Positions 52,650-62,699 of a DNA stretch of 64,000 nt are shown here, piece by piece. The DNA is from Pectinophora gossypiella. Lineage: Eukaryota; Arthropoda; Insecta; Lepidoptera; Gelechiidae. Location: assembly GCF_024362695.1 (NCBI RefSeq), contig NC_065421.1:14632598-14696597 (forward strand). Reading direction: 5' to 3'. The first letter of the stretch is position 1; every line of letters begins with the position of its first letter. Both the position numbers and the translations under genes were made by a program. Under the pieces are notes generated by a model that worked only from the letters and a program-made list of their open reading frames with translations, was not told where the DNA came from and ran no database searches.

Positions 52650-53660
52650 TATCTTCAACTGTAATATACCATCAGTGAAGCGGAAATTGGCAGAAAGATA
52701 GGTATTAGTTGGTTGGGAGTATCATGCGTTGTAATTACGTGATCGCAGGCATTTTTCTGCTTGCAGATTTCTATCCCGGACATTGTAGGCGACTAGCTGA
52801 TTTTTTCGTGAAATGTGTTTGTTATGTTTGTATAGATACCTAGTTTATTTTGCTATGTATTGTTGCTGTATGACCGACATATACCAAAGTCTATCTGTGG
52901 AAACCTATAATTGGCTCTTTTGTGATTTATATTTATGTTTATACTATTTGATGTACTTAGCTGTTGGTTTTCCTATAAATAAATAAATGTAGAAGCAGCG
53001 TCAGACAAAAGATTTTAGTCGCAAGAAAAGAAACACGTGTCGCGCATATAAAAGTCTCGACATCATGAATCTTGATTCTCGAACATTCTCGAATAAATGA
53101 AGAGACAAACCCGTATTCAAAATGGTGGCATTGTTGGAAATTAAAAAAAACACACGAAGATGTGACGTACGGCGCCCGGAGCGTCTGTCAGTCAGGGGCG
53201 GCGCGAGACAGGTTGACACCACCATTCATCTTTATTCACTCCACAACTTCACTCCAAACCTGTGCACCTTACCATATAAAAGACAAGAGACAATTTCCTC
53301 TAACAAACAGCAAAGTTAAATTTGTCCAGCAACAGAGTAATTTATGCTAAGGATGTCTTATCACGGGGGTGGAAAGACGATTTTCGGATGTGGTGGATGA
53401 AAAATGAATAGAGTAGATAATGCGGGTGACGGGAGCTAGTTCCAGTTTGAACCATGATAAATATGTCCCGGGGCTTAATTTATTGGGTTACAAATTACTC
53501 CAGTTACCTTCATAAGTTACTTGTATGACTTTGTTGCTAGTTTGCAGAGGGTTAAATTTTCCATTGAAATATGTTCGGTATTCCGATGCGTACGTAAGTT
53601 TTGTATCTTTGTAGACGTAGGTACGAACTTGTTTTGGAGGACGGACAAAACAACAGGGAT
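52650..53660. other. No gene supported
   Basis: 52800-52990 ends with a AATAAATAAATG run as LINE or gene 3' ends do. A GC-richer patch at 53155-53225 has open frames on both strands without domains. Confidence 0.3.
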
Positions 53661-53667
53661 ATTGACC

Positions 53668-53915
53668 TGCCCCCTGATCCAGTGGTTGAGTGGTGGGTTC
53701 ACGATCCGGAGGATCCAGGTTCGAATCCCGGTGGGAACATAATCAGAAATCACTTTCTGACCCGGCTGTCCGAAAAGTATTACGATGGTTCGTTCTTCAG
53801 AGGGCTCAGTCAGTCCCGGGTACTATTTACCTGAGCAGTAAATTGTCGTTACATGAGCTATGTCAGGCGTTCTATATTATAATGACCCTGACACTAGGAT
53901 TGATGAGGTCTGTTC
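53668..53915 (+). mobile_element. SINE-2 copy
   Basis: Good head: TGATCCAGTGGTTGAGTGG and B box GGTTCGAATCCCGGTGGG (53719). The body is diverged (GTTCTTCAGAGGGC, TATTATAATGACCCTGACAC). Confidence 0.8.
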
Positions 53916-53919
53916 TCAA

Positions 53920-54100
53920 TCCATACAAAGGGAAAAGGTTAATCATATTAATGTACCTATACAGTAAGTATTTATTATTACTAATTAAGTTATTTAGTGT
54001 TAATTAAGTAAGTGTTAGGTTTTCGAACACATTGCCATTTTAGGGCATCTATCATTTAATTTTCACAATATGTAAAAACCTACTGGTGTTAATACCTATA
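53920..54100. other. No gene recognised
   Basis: AT-rich, short. Confidence 0.3.
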
Positions 54101-54104
54101 CGTA

Positions 54105-54388
54105 TTACTAGCTTTTGTCCGCGACTTCGTCCGCGTGGCGTGTTAGAAAAGAGAGATCTTTGTTTGTGTGGGAGTGCGTCTAACTTAAGCGGTTTAGATT
54201 TTTCATACAGGATTTTCCCGCTAATTCCCGTTCCCGTGGGAATTCCGGGAATTCCTTTCTTAGTGCACCTCTACGGTACCTAAGCTACGTCCCTTCCAAA
54301 TTTCAAGTGCCTACATGTAGCCGTTTAGGCTGTGCGTTGATATGTCAGTCAGTCAGTTTCTCCTTTTATATATTTAGAAGATACTTGC
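54105..54388 (+). repeat. Rep-D, copy 2
   Basis: ACTAGCTTTTGTCCGCGACTTCG to GTCAGTCAGTCAGTTTCTCC and TATATATTTAGAAG. Nearly identical to the outer parts of 2060-2490 but without the internal duplicated ~130 bp. Confidence 0.8.
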
Positions 54389-54389
54389 T

Positions 54390-55460
54390 AAGTAATTAAT
54401 ACTAGATAACTTAATTAGTAATAAAAGAACCTTACCGTGGGTAGAGTTTCATAGTTTTGATTTCAGTTGTTAGCAGACTATTTTATAGGTTACCTAGACT
54501 AGGTAAACCTAGTTATTTCCAGATATTTACTATTTAGTATTTTACCACCCAACGCTTTGTCTAGCTTCGTAAACGTTTGCGTAAACATAAACAGCCTAGA
54601 GGGAAGATATCGCATTTTCGTTATCATTATCTTAAAGACCTAAACACTTTTCAATCAATAAATAACTTTACGGCTCATAACAGGACGCTTCATCGCTGCA
54701 TCGGCTCGACAGCCGCACTGGAAGATAAATCCATACAAATTGTGATGCGAAACGCGAATTATTGTATGGATTTCTCTTGCAGCGCAAATGTCTTGAGGAT
54801 GTAACGCTGCAGCAACGCATTGGACGCGCCTCGAAATAATAAAGCATAATCGGCGGCCTTATTACTAAACAGCAATTTCTTCCGATTTTTGTTACAATGC
54901 GGCGCTCCAAGCCCTGTTATACCACTTCCAACTAACTGATTCCGCATGTAAACCATTAACAACTATAAGTCAATAGCACATGTTCCGAAGCGATTTAACA
55001 ATTGTCACTTGGCTTTAAACAAAAAGTTCGAGCAGTGCTTTGGGTAATAAATTAGCTTTCTCTCTGCTTTTGTTAGGCATGTGTCACAGTCAGCCGTCAG
55101 AATCACGGTGAGAGATGAATAGGAAGGACCGGTGGCACCGTGCGTGGTTGACGGTGGGTTGGGTCGTCAGGGGTCGTCAGGGATCACCACCGGTCGTCAC
55201 CAGTGACAGGTGACGGCTCATGCACCACTGGCGTATGACAACTTGGAAAAGGGTGTGGAAACTGGGCTGTGATAAACAAACCGCGGTTTCTTATTTCTTA
55301 TTATTGAACGTGGGTTTTTCGTTTCGAATTGGAACATGTTTAAATTAAGCCAAAATGATATAAATAACTCAATTATCATTGAGATGCCGTAATTGCTGTA
55401 TAATAAACGGCAATTCTCCGCCCCGCACTAATTTGTACGTAGCTAGATTTACTTCAGTTT
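54390..55460. other. No gene supported
   Basis: 54668-54962 has short frames on both strands with no domain. 55140-55215 contains clustered GGTCGTCA(G/C) repeats (GGTCGTCAGGGGTCGTCAGGG and GGTCGTCACCAG). Confidence 0.35.
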
Positions 55461-55473
55461 TCTGGATCTTACC

Positions 55474-55800
55474 TAGGGAATGCAATCCTGACTCGAGATC
55501 GCGAATTCGAGATCTCGCGGGATCCCGAAATTTTTGGGATTTCCTCTAGTTCATAAATGTTGAGGTCATAAATAGTGCGGTTAATTAAAACAAAATATTT
55601 TTTGAACGAAAACAAAAACCTTTATTCTTAAATATACTATATATAACTAAGTTTTCATTGGAGATCAGCATAGGTAATCAAAACAAAAAGTATTACTCAA
55701 GGAGAGTCACCCAATCCCGTCAATCTCGAATGGGATGGGCGAAAAATTTTATGAAATCTCGCGAGATCGGGATCCCACGAGAACGGGATAGCATTCCCTA
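55474..55800. mobile_element. hAT-like MITE
   Basis: 327 bp with inverted ends TAGGGAATGC and GCATTCCCTA, plus inner inverted GATCTCGCGGGATCCCG and CTCGCGAGATCGGGATCCC motifs. Flanks ATCTTACC (55466-55473) and GTCTTACC (55801-55808) match at 7 of 8 positions, the 8 bp duplication typical of hAT elements. Non-coding. Confidence 0.85.
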
Positions 55801-55809
55801 GTCTTACCT

Positions 55810-56280
55810 TAGTCCTAAATGGCCGTAGGTCACTGAGGAGTAAAGGGGAATACGCGCATATATCTGTCCCACTCGCACTTACGTGTTCGGGGCACTCTAT
55901 AAGAATAAGATTTTTGTTTGGGATGTCCGGAGTGTTACCCGACTTAACTTATTGCAGATTTACCTTTCTCCCTCGTGGGGTCTCTACAATCGCAAAAAAA
56001 ATAATATTCGCAATTTAAAAGAACTCTTGATCACATAGGTATTTCAGTCGCAAATAATTTATCACTGCAGTGGTACCAGTGATAGTTTAACTGTAGTTAA
56101 ACGAATGCTCGGTGCAGCCGGGCCGCTGCAGTCGGTCGTGTGTGGTCTTCATTAGCGGGAACTTATCTTCATTACACCAGAACTAAGTATGACTTTACTG
56201 ATTTACTTACACAACTACAAATAGGGTAAATATTACTACTTATCTGGGTAAATATTTTTATTAACTTCCTTATTTACAAA
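55810..56280. other. No gene recognised
   Basis: Unassigned sequence. Confidence 0.3.
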
Positions 56281-56284
56281 CCTC

Positions 56285-56375
56285 CTTGACGGCATCGTTG
56301 GTCCAGTGGTTGAATGATTGGCTCACGATCTTGATCCCGGGTTCTAATCCCGGTGGGGACATAAAAATACTTTGT
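56285..56375 (+). repeat. SINE-2 head only, then (GT)n
   Basis: TTGGTCCAGTGGTTGAATG and B-box region CGGGTTCTAATCCCGGTGGGG, followed by a GT-rich run (56373-56402). Confidence 0.7.
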
Positions 56376-56484
56376 GTGTGTGTGTGCGTGAGTGTGTGTG
56401 TGGTCATCGTAGGTAGAGAGGGAGAAATCGTACTTAAAATTAATTAACTTAGGTACAATAAGTACGGTCCTGGGAATTGAAACG

Positions 56485-56640
56485 GCGCCTAATCCCCATT
56501 GGGGTAGTCAGAGGTACATCCATCGCAAGAGACACGCCTCACAGAGCTTTCTATTAAAGCAACGTGATAGATGGTAAGTCATGTCGCCGTTTATAATGGT
56601 CTAGCCAACTGTGTTAGTGGAAAGTGCACTTAAGATAAAT
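56485..56640 (-). repeat. Rep-B copy
   Basis: CCTAATCCCCATTGGGGTAG, TACATCCATCGCAAGAG, GAGCTTTCTATTAAAGC and TAATGGTCTAGCCAACTGTG, reverse orientation. It is followed at 56645-56745 by a different tRNA-like stretch (GGTACCAGGGTTCGAACCGG). Confidence 0.65.
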
Positions 56641-56749
56641 TAATAACTCATTGGCGCAAGTCCGGTACCAGGGTTCGAACCGGCGCTCCACGTTTGAGAA
56701 GCAAGCCGGTGCTGATAAATTACAGGACCACAGTGGCACAATTTACAAT

Positions 56750-57140
56750 TAGTCAAAAGTCTGGTTTATGAAATTTAGGTACATATGGAATGTTATAAAG
56801 AAAATAACATATATTGTAGTTTATCATAATAGAACTACTTTGCCACTGTAATATTCCACGATGTCTCCGAATTTTCCGTCTTTATTAGAGACGTGGCGTT
56901 TCATAACAGTGTATTATAACGTTTCGTTTCACTCCTTAGAAATTCGTTTTGGCTGTATACCGCGGGCTCTCTCGGGGGTAGTTACGTAAAATGGAACGCC
57001 ATATTTTACTTGCTAATACGTACATCTTTCGTATCCTATTGGTGCTATAAACAAAGCCTGTTATTTTAATATTATGCTATAATATGCTAATATTGTTGTA
57101 TGTAGATGCTGTGAGGCGTTTCTACTGCTGTAGTGCTGGA
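56750..57140. other. No gene recognised
   Basis: Unassigned sequence. Confidence 0.3.
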
Positions 57141-57141
57141 T

Positions 57142-57270
57142 GGTTAAAATGGCCACATCAAAGCAATTCATCATTTGCGCGTAAAAAAGTAAGTGCGCAA
57201 TGCAAACAAATGTCAAATAGCAATATTGCTTTCTTAGATGAATTGCTTCGATGTGGCCATTTTAACCGCC
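57142..57270. mobile_element. MITE-4 copy 2
   Basis: Inverted ends GGTTAAAATGGCCACATC and GATGTGGCCATTTTAACC. Same family as 17748-17902, with cleaner ends. A 67-codon frame across it is an artefact. Confidence 0.85.
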
Positions 57271-57299
57271 CTGCCGGGTCTGCATGACAACCGCGCCGC

Positions 57300-57695
57300 G
57301 CGCGGCTCGAATTATATTGAGCGCTTCGACCAATAGCCGTTTGACGTCCATCTACGTAGATAGCATTCGTATCGTTTATAAAATACGAATGCTATCGCGT
57401 ATAAAACAACCGACTCTTAAGGAATACAAAACACGAAACTGTGTCCCCGAAGGGGTAGGCTGAGGTGTAGGTATAATACACCCACCCCTGCCAGCTATGG
57501 TTGAGTCCCATGTAATAGGGGGCAAGCCTATTGCCATTAATCGGGCACAAATCCTGGAAACCAGGTGATAATCTATGATCCAAACATGAATTCGAACTCA
57601 TCAAGTCGAATTCAGTAGTTTAGAGGCCAAGCCGGGATTCGAACCAGTGAGACGACGATGTAAGTCATGCATTCTCCGATCAGTGCTCGGTTTCG
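57300..57695. other. Mixed repeat remnants
   Basis: 57345-57405 has a small palindrome (TAGATAGCATTCGTATCG against CGAATGCTATCGCG). 57480-57665 carries a repeat with GGCAAGCCTATTGCCATTAATCGGGCAC, related to 29935-29960 and 30240-30270, and ends in a tRNA-like B-box complement (GGGATTCGAACC). Confidence 0.5.
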
Positions 57696-57697
57696 GC

Positions 57698-58030
57698 CTA
57701 ACATAAACAGCCTATACACGTCCCACTGCTGGGCACAGGCCTCCCCTCAATCAACTGGAGGGGTTATGGAGCATACTCCACCACGCTGCTCCACTGCGGG
57801 TTGGTGGAGGTGTTTTTACGGCTAATAGCCGGGACCAACGGCTTAACGTGCCCTCCGAAGCACGGAATCATCTTACTTTTTCGGACAATCAGGTGATTCA
57901 AGCCTGAAAAGTCCTTACCAAACAAAGGACAGTCTCACAAAGTGATTTCGACAATGTCCCCATCGGGAATCGAACCCGGACCTCCAGATCGTGAGCCTAA
58001 CGCTCTAACCACTAGACCACGGAGGCTGTT
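57698..58030 (-). mobile_element. SINE-1, best full copy
   Basis: On the minus strand, a complete tRNA-like head occupies about 57950-58026 (A-box region TGGTCTAGTGGTTAGAGCG, B box GGGTTCGATTCCCG). Then come the body (CTTGAATCACCTGATTGTCCG, CACGTTAAGCCGTTGGTCCC) and the tail ending CCTATACACGTCCCACTGC. It is the reference for the other SINE-1 copies. Confidence 0.9.
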
Positions 58031-58034
58031 AGAG

Positions 58035-58555
58035 TTTGGAGGCTGGTTTCGGCCTATTCTAATTCAAATATTGCGTTGCGAATAATTCTCGACGCCCCAT
58101 GTTACGACTGAGTACTGCTAATATTATTATTATGTTCCATTTCACGCAACCATCCATCTCTTCGTCTGTATAAAGCCCAATTAAACGTGTTCTTCTCTGC
58201 ATGATTACGTCGTAATGAACTACTTACATCAAGGCGAACCATTACCTACGCATTGCCAGCGTAACATTCACCTAAGAAATCTTTCTCAACGTCCTTTAGA
58301 ACTTTATGTTTAAGAGATAAGGTCGTTTAGTTGTTGATGCGTGTGCATGTATAACTATGTGTGTAATGTTATGGGGTATATTAGTCTGAAGGAAGTAGGT
58401 GAGATTATGATATAGTTTTCAGGTAAAAGTATTAAGTAATAATAGGTACTTTTAGTATTATACTAGTAAACAAGGTTATTATTGAAAGGATGACTATTTC
58501 TAAGATAGGAAGGTATGGGAATAACTACCATCTACCCAATATTAGGAAATCAAGT
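58035..58555. other. No gene recognised
   Basis: Unassigned AT-rich sequence. Confidence 0.3.
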
Positions 58556-58559
58556 TACT

Positions 58560-58700
58560 GAAATTGTATTCAAAATTTTATTGGTTTTTTTTAAGAACGT
58601 CTAGGGCTTTCTGCTAAGGATTTTCTCGCAGCTACTTTTCCCCGACTATATAGGTTGTGAGAAGCTGCAGTAGTTTTAGGCGGCTGAGACGTTTGATAAA
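58560..58700 (-). repeat. Rep-E, partial
   Basis: AAGAACGTCTAGGGC, GCAGCTACTTTTCCCCG and GTGAGAAGCTGCAGTAGTTTTAGGCGG match the reverse of 13050-13250. Confidence 0.65.
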
Positions 58701-58864
58701 AAATATACCTACTTACTTATGTAAATAATGACGATTCAACGAGTCATATCCTTGAGTTTGAGTTTAGTTTGCAGAGTTGTGTTTCCCGTTCATCCGATCG
58801 GTCATCATATTTATCTCAAAACTTTCTATGAAAAGAGGCTTCAAATTTTCTCGGTCGCCCAATC

Positions 58865-59225
58865 ACTTCAGGACCTCGATACCGACCCAGCCGGCGTGGT
58901 TGACGATTTCCCTTACAGCCAATTAATTCTTTTAAATAAGCCCTGAGCCGAAGTTCTCGCCGCACTAGGTACAGTCATGAGCAATATCATGTACCCACTT
59001 TAGAACCCTGTCGCACTATCATTATATGACATTTAATGAGACTTACGGTTTAATTTGTCAAAAAAGTTAGTGTGATGTGGTTTCAAAGTGTATACATATT
59101 AGTACTCGTGACCGTACCCGCAGGCCTGTTGTCTTACCGGATGAAAACTCTCAGCGCTTCCCATTTGTCCGGCCAAGTAGTTAATGCCACTTGCGGCAAA
59201 TCTAACAATAAGTCACATAAAAAAA
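58865..59225 (+). mobile_element. Rep-A copy broken by MITE-3
   Basis: Left part 58865-58968 (CGATACCGACCCAGCC, CGGCGTGGTTGACG). Right part 59118-59225 (CGCAGGCCTGTTGTCTTACC to AATAAGTCACATAAAAAAAC). The middle is a MITE-3 insertion. Confidence 0.8.
58969..59117. mobile_element. MITE-3 inserted in Rep-A
   Basis: GTAC at 58969-58972 and 59114-59117. Inverted ends AGTCATGAGCAATAT and ATATTAGTACTCGTGACC. The body matches 7651-7788 in reverse. Confidence 0.85.
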
Positions 59226-59229
59226 CTAG

Positions 59230-60075
59230 ACCCTCACCCTGTGTTGGTTATGGATAAGTTCATGTTAAGTAAAGCGGGCAGGCAGTTCACAGCACATGTG
59301 CAACGATATAAAGTTCGTACAAACTGCGGCTGTGTTTTGTATTGGACTACTTTTTTTTTTTTTTTTCAAATTATGCCGCCAGACTGCAGTAAGCTTTATA
59401 TAATCTCCTTGTGCTTTTCTGTTTTGATTCTGCACCTTCAATTTATTTTATTATGTTGCTTTATAATACATTCAGATACATATGTAAGATCACGCTTATT
59501 CCCGCTAGGGTAGGCAGATACCTTGCGTATTAATGTAGTAATTTTAAAGAGGTGCTAGCTTTTCAAAAGATTTAGTTCTTATAAGTATTTAGGTATGTTA
59601 AACTTGTAGCTACTCTAAAATTGAAATTGCTCTTTAGCAAAAAGGTCACTGATTGTGTTTATTTTACCCAATTATATGTTGGATACAGAGTTGACAATCG
59701 GCTGATTAACTATCGTCCTTAATACGAAATGGGGTGGGCAGAGCCGCACGTAATCAGAAGACAACTTGCAGCTACCCTCGATATTAGCTTCTTAACAAAA
59801 TTAAGTGTACTGATAGAGTAACCTTCGAAATTCATATCAAGGCTCTTATTATCTAAACAGCAATGGTAATAACATGTTTCGGTTCGTTTATATTGACCGC
59901 AAATACAATCATGAGCATGATTAATATGATTGGTTCCAAATAAATCACACTGATACAGTCTCAATGAATATAAATTGCATTTTAATAGCACATTAGAAGC
60001 TTGTTTGTACTGGCTAACGTTTCTAAATTGTTTTAACAACCAAAGGTAGGTATTTAGATTCATGTTTGGTATGAA
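59230..60075. other. No gene supported
   Basis: A 143-codon minus-strand frame (59719-60150) has scattered Cys and no recognisable domain, and its ends lie in repeats. 59735-59775 (GGGTGGGCAGAGCCGCACG, AGACAACTTGCAGC) recurs in reverse at 60460-60505. Confidence 0.3.
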
Positions 60076-60077
60076 AT

Positions 60078-60172
60078 CACAGGCAGTCGCGTCTGTAAAA
60101 GGCCGGACTTGGCAAATCTTCCAGGTTAGGAAAAGGAATCCGTAAGACACGGAATAACGCTAGGTAGATGAT
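60078..60172 (+). repeat. SINE-3 tail
   Basis: CACAGGCAGTCGCGTCTG to CACGGAATAACGCTAGGTAGATG. Confidence 0.65.
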
Positions 60173-60239
60173 AAACACGGAATGTTTGATTTTAAACACG
60201 GGATGTTTCGCACAAAATAAATTATGAATTCCATAAAAT

Positions 60240-60320
60240 ATTAAACTATACTATACCATAACTAACTAACTACTACTACACTACTACCACCACTACTACA
60301 CTACTACTACTACTTTAACT
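60240..60320. repeat. (ACT)n-type microsatellite
   Basis: Imperfect runs of ACT/CTA (CTACTACTACACTACTACC and similar). Confidence 0.85.
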
Positions 60321-60449
60321 ATACTATATTTTATTGTTTTTTATTATTATTAATTTTTTTTTTTAATTTAATTATTACTAATGTTATGGGCGATCGGCTG
60401 ATCCCTTATCACCATAAGGTTCATCATATCCATCTTAGGACTTCGTATC

Positions 60450-60535
60450 AACAGTGGCTGCAAGTTGTCTTTGATTACTTGTGGCTCTGCCCACCCCATT
60501 TGGGATTACGGGCGTGAGTTTATGTATGTATGTAT
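60450..60535 (+). repeat. Retroposon 3' end
   Basis: GCTGCAAGTTGTCTTTGATTAC, CTCTGCCCACCCCATTTGGG, then GGCGTGAGTTTATGTATGTATG. It has the same terminal GTATG repeats as Rep-C. An inverted partial copy is at 59735-59775. Confidence 0.65.
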
Positions 60536-60746
60536 GTATAAAATATTAAAATCAATTGTCATGACTCGCTCACGAGATTTATCACACAATTCTAAACGTG
60601 GAAATAGACTAAATAGAGCGTATCAGAACAGGAGAACTCATATCAAACTTTTTTTTTAATTAAGAAAATTGAAAGATAAATCAGGTACTTACTAAGAAGC
60701 TTCTACGGAATAATCACCCTAATGGCCTATTTATATTGTTTAAAAT

Positions 60747-62699
60747 TTAAGCTGCCTTAATGTTATACACCGGTTGAGACCGGTTACCCGTCGGTATCAC
60801 CTTCCGTTTTTGGTAATATCCAAACGCAAATTCCCCCAAAAACAAGAAAACACTCGCGCCATACATAAGACCTATGAACATAAAAGCACCCAACAAATGA
60901 GGCACTCCTAGAGGCTCGATAGTACTAGCCCCTTCTGTAGACACAGTATGGATAAATAATTCCTGATTCCATTTATCTATGAGACCATTCTCGGAGACGC
61001 TGCGGATTACAGAGTTGAGCCGCTCTAACATAGGAAACCACTTGCGAGCCAGGAGGACCACGCCGTATTTGTAAAGATTATCACTCTCCGGGAAGCAGAA
61101 TATCAGCGAAGCTCCTCTCCCCAATCGCTGGTCCTGGTACTCAGCCTGTCTTCGCGAAGAAACCACCGCAAAATCCCTCTCCAAAGCCGCTCGTCTGATC
61201 CCCTCACCGAACACAGTCGAATTGTATTTGTGATACAAATAAAACCCACTCGCGTTATTAGTCTCAAAATAGGAACGGTAAATCTCCCTGCCTCCCAAAG
61301 GAATCCCGGACTGTATCAAATCCGCCTCGCTACTTATCTGCTTCTCAAATCGCGGGTGCATTAGGAAGCTTCTTAGAAACGACTCATAAGATATACTCAA
61401 GTTGATACTGAAGAAGAGCCAACAGAAGATCAGTACGCGGAACGTTGCGCTTTTCGGCTCAAACGATGCGCCCCACCCGAGCAGCATACTGAACGTCATC
61501 AACAAAGAATTTGTTGGCCATTTAGTTACTTTACGATCGTTTTCTCTGTAGTAAAAATAGTGAAATATCAGACCCATTATTATCAGGCCCGCGAGTGTCG
61601 CAACCCAAGTTGACCACTGGAATATGATCACCAAATTATTCCAAGTGGAGGCTTGTCCAGCGCGCGGGACACACCATGTCATGTCATCTTGCGTGTAACT
61701 TACAGTCGGGTCGAACCATTTCCGAAGGGTCCTAGTGACTTCGATGTTGCCTATAACTAGGTCGGCAGCGTCGTTCCTCAATACGTCGTAAGCCCCGGTC
61801 GCTGTTCCGTTCGGGTAAACGATCCCCCAATTCTCAGCTGTCTCTGACATCCGTATAATCAGGCTCATGTTTGTAAATTGACTTATGATTTTAACAAGAC
61901 TTATTTCTCCTCCCCTCTGAAATTCATAGGCATCGTCGAAACTTGTATTTGTTAATTTTCTTGTCGGCGGCATAACGTACGGCTCGGAAACTATAGCGTA
62001 GGCGATCAAAGGGCAGCCTCGCATATCCAATGGAAACACTTCCCTTTGAGCCTCTATTTGTTGTATAACATTATTTCTGCACCTGTCTAAGACGTATACC
62101 GATTCGCATTTTCCACCACAGTTTGTGGCGCTATACGGACTCCACGTAAAAGATATTACTTCCTGTTCATCAGCATTATAAATGAAGATAATGCTCTTAA
62201 GAAGCTTATAGTATCTCAATTCATTTATGAATGAGATGGCAGCGTCTTCAGCGGTATCGTTTTCTTTCACTTGGTAGAAAACTATCGCTTTAGCTAACGG
62301 GTTCCAGGTGGGCAATTTGTTCAGCTGCAGTATATTCCGACGGAGCTCCGATTTCTCCTCTAAAATCAACATATAATTTTTAGCTTTCTCCGGAAAATGG
62401 GATGCGTTGGCGTGCGGATAAAAGGAATCTTTTACCATAACGGAATATTTGATTCCTCCGTGTATGGTAGACAAAAGTAGCCTCTGTGTAGTGGAGGTAT
62501 AAGAGTTGATGTTGATTATCACGATGCTACCACTGAGAGCTTTCTTCTCGACGAAATATTTTGCGGAGAGTTTTAAAACGCATTCAGCAGTTTTTGCTAT
62601 TTGGTCGGAGTTGCCGGTTGTCATTAGTAGCGGGTTTTCGCTCATGCCTGAAGAAACGTAATGTACGAAAAATAAACAGTGTAGGAGTTTAACCGCCAT
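60747..62699 (-). CDS. Ionotropic receptor (IR), intronless, divergent chemosensory type
   Basis: 650 residues in one exon. A signal peptide covers ~1-18. The extracellular N-terminal region is ~19-240. The ligand-binding half S1 is ~255-345 ('GEISLVKIISQF', 'GAYDVLRNDAADLVIGNIEVT', 'FDPTVSYTQDDMTWCVP'). Membrane segments: M1 ~355-383, pore segment ~396-412, M3 ~420-445. S2 runs ~455-590, and M4 is ~601-628 with a short cytoplasmic tail. Potential N-glycosylation sites are N98, N147, N251, N277, N297, N482 and N493. Where iGluRs have the glutamate-binding Arg (after the 'T' of S1), this protein has 'YTQDDMTWC', so it should not bind glutamate. IRs are ligand-gated cation channels of sensory neuron dendrites, working with co-receptors. 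Single-exon IRs are typical of the divergent, often gustatory, group; subfamily (IR7-like or other) not assigned. The start is MAVKLL at 62699, with a good AAGATGG context. Confidence 0.93.
   Translation of the reverse strand: MAVKLLHCLFFVHYVSSGMSENPLLMTTGNSDQIAKTAECVLKLSAKYFVEKKALSGSIVIININSYTSTTQRLLLSTIHGGIKYSVMVKDSFYPHANASHFPEKAKNYMLILEEKSELRRNILQLNKLPTWNPLAKAIVFYQVKENDTAEDAAISFINELRYYKLLKSIIFIYNADEQEVISFTWSPYSATNCGGKCESVYVLDRCRNNVIQQIEAQREVFPLDMRGCPLIAYAIVSEPYVMPPTRKLTNTSFDDAYEFQRGGEISLVKIISQFTNMSLIIRMSETAENWGIVYPNGTATGAYDVLRNDAADLVIGNIEVTRTLRKWFDPTVSYTQDDMTWCVPRAGQASTWNNLVIIFQWSTWVATLAGLIIMGLIFHYFYYRENDRKVTKWPTNSLLMTFSMLLGWGASFEPKSATFRVLIFCWLFFSINLSISYESFLRSFLMHPRFEKQISSEADLIQSGIPLGGREIYRSYFETNNASGFYLYHKYNSTVFGEGIRRAALERDFAVVSSRRQAEYQDQRLGRGASLIFCFPESDNLYKYGVVLLARKWFPMLERLNSVIRSVSENGLIDKWNQELFIHTVSTEGASTIEPLGVPHLLGAFMFIGLMYGASVFLFLGEFAFGYYQKRKVIPTGNRSQPVYNIKAA

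Noticed and set aside
57950..58026. True tRNA gene (minus strand)
   Set aside because: Same reasoning: it is the head of a full SINE-1 that recurs at 25485-25560.
59719..60150. A 143-codon minus-strand frame near the receptor gene
   Set aside because: Its two ends fall in repeats (a retroposon end and a SINE-3 tail) and no domain is visible.
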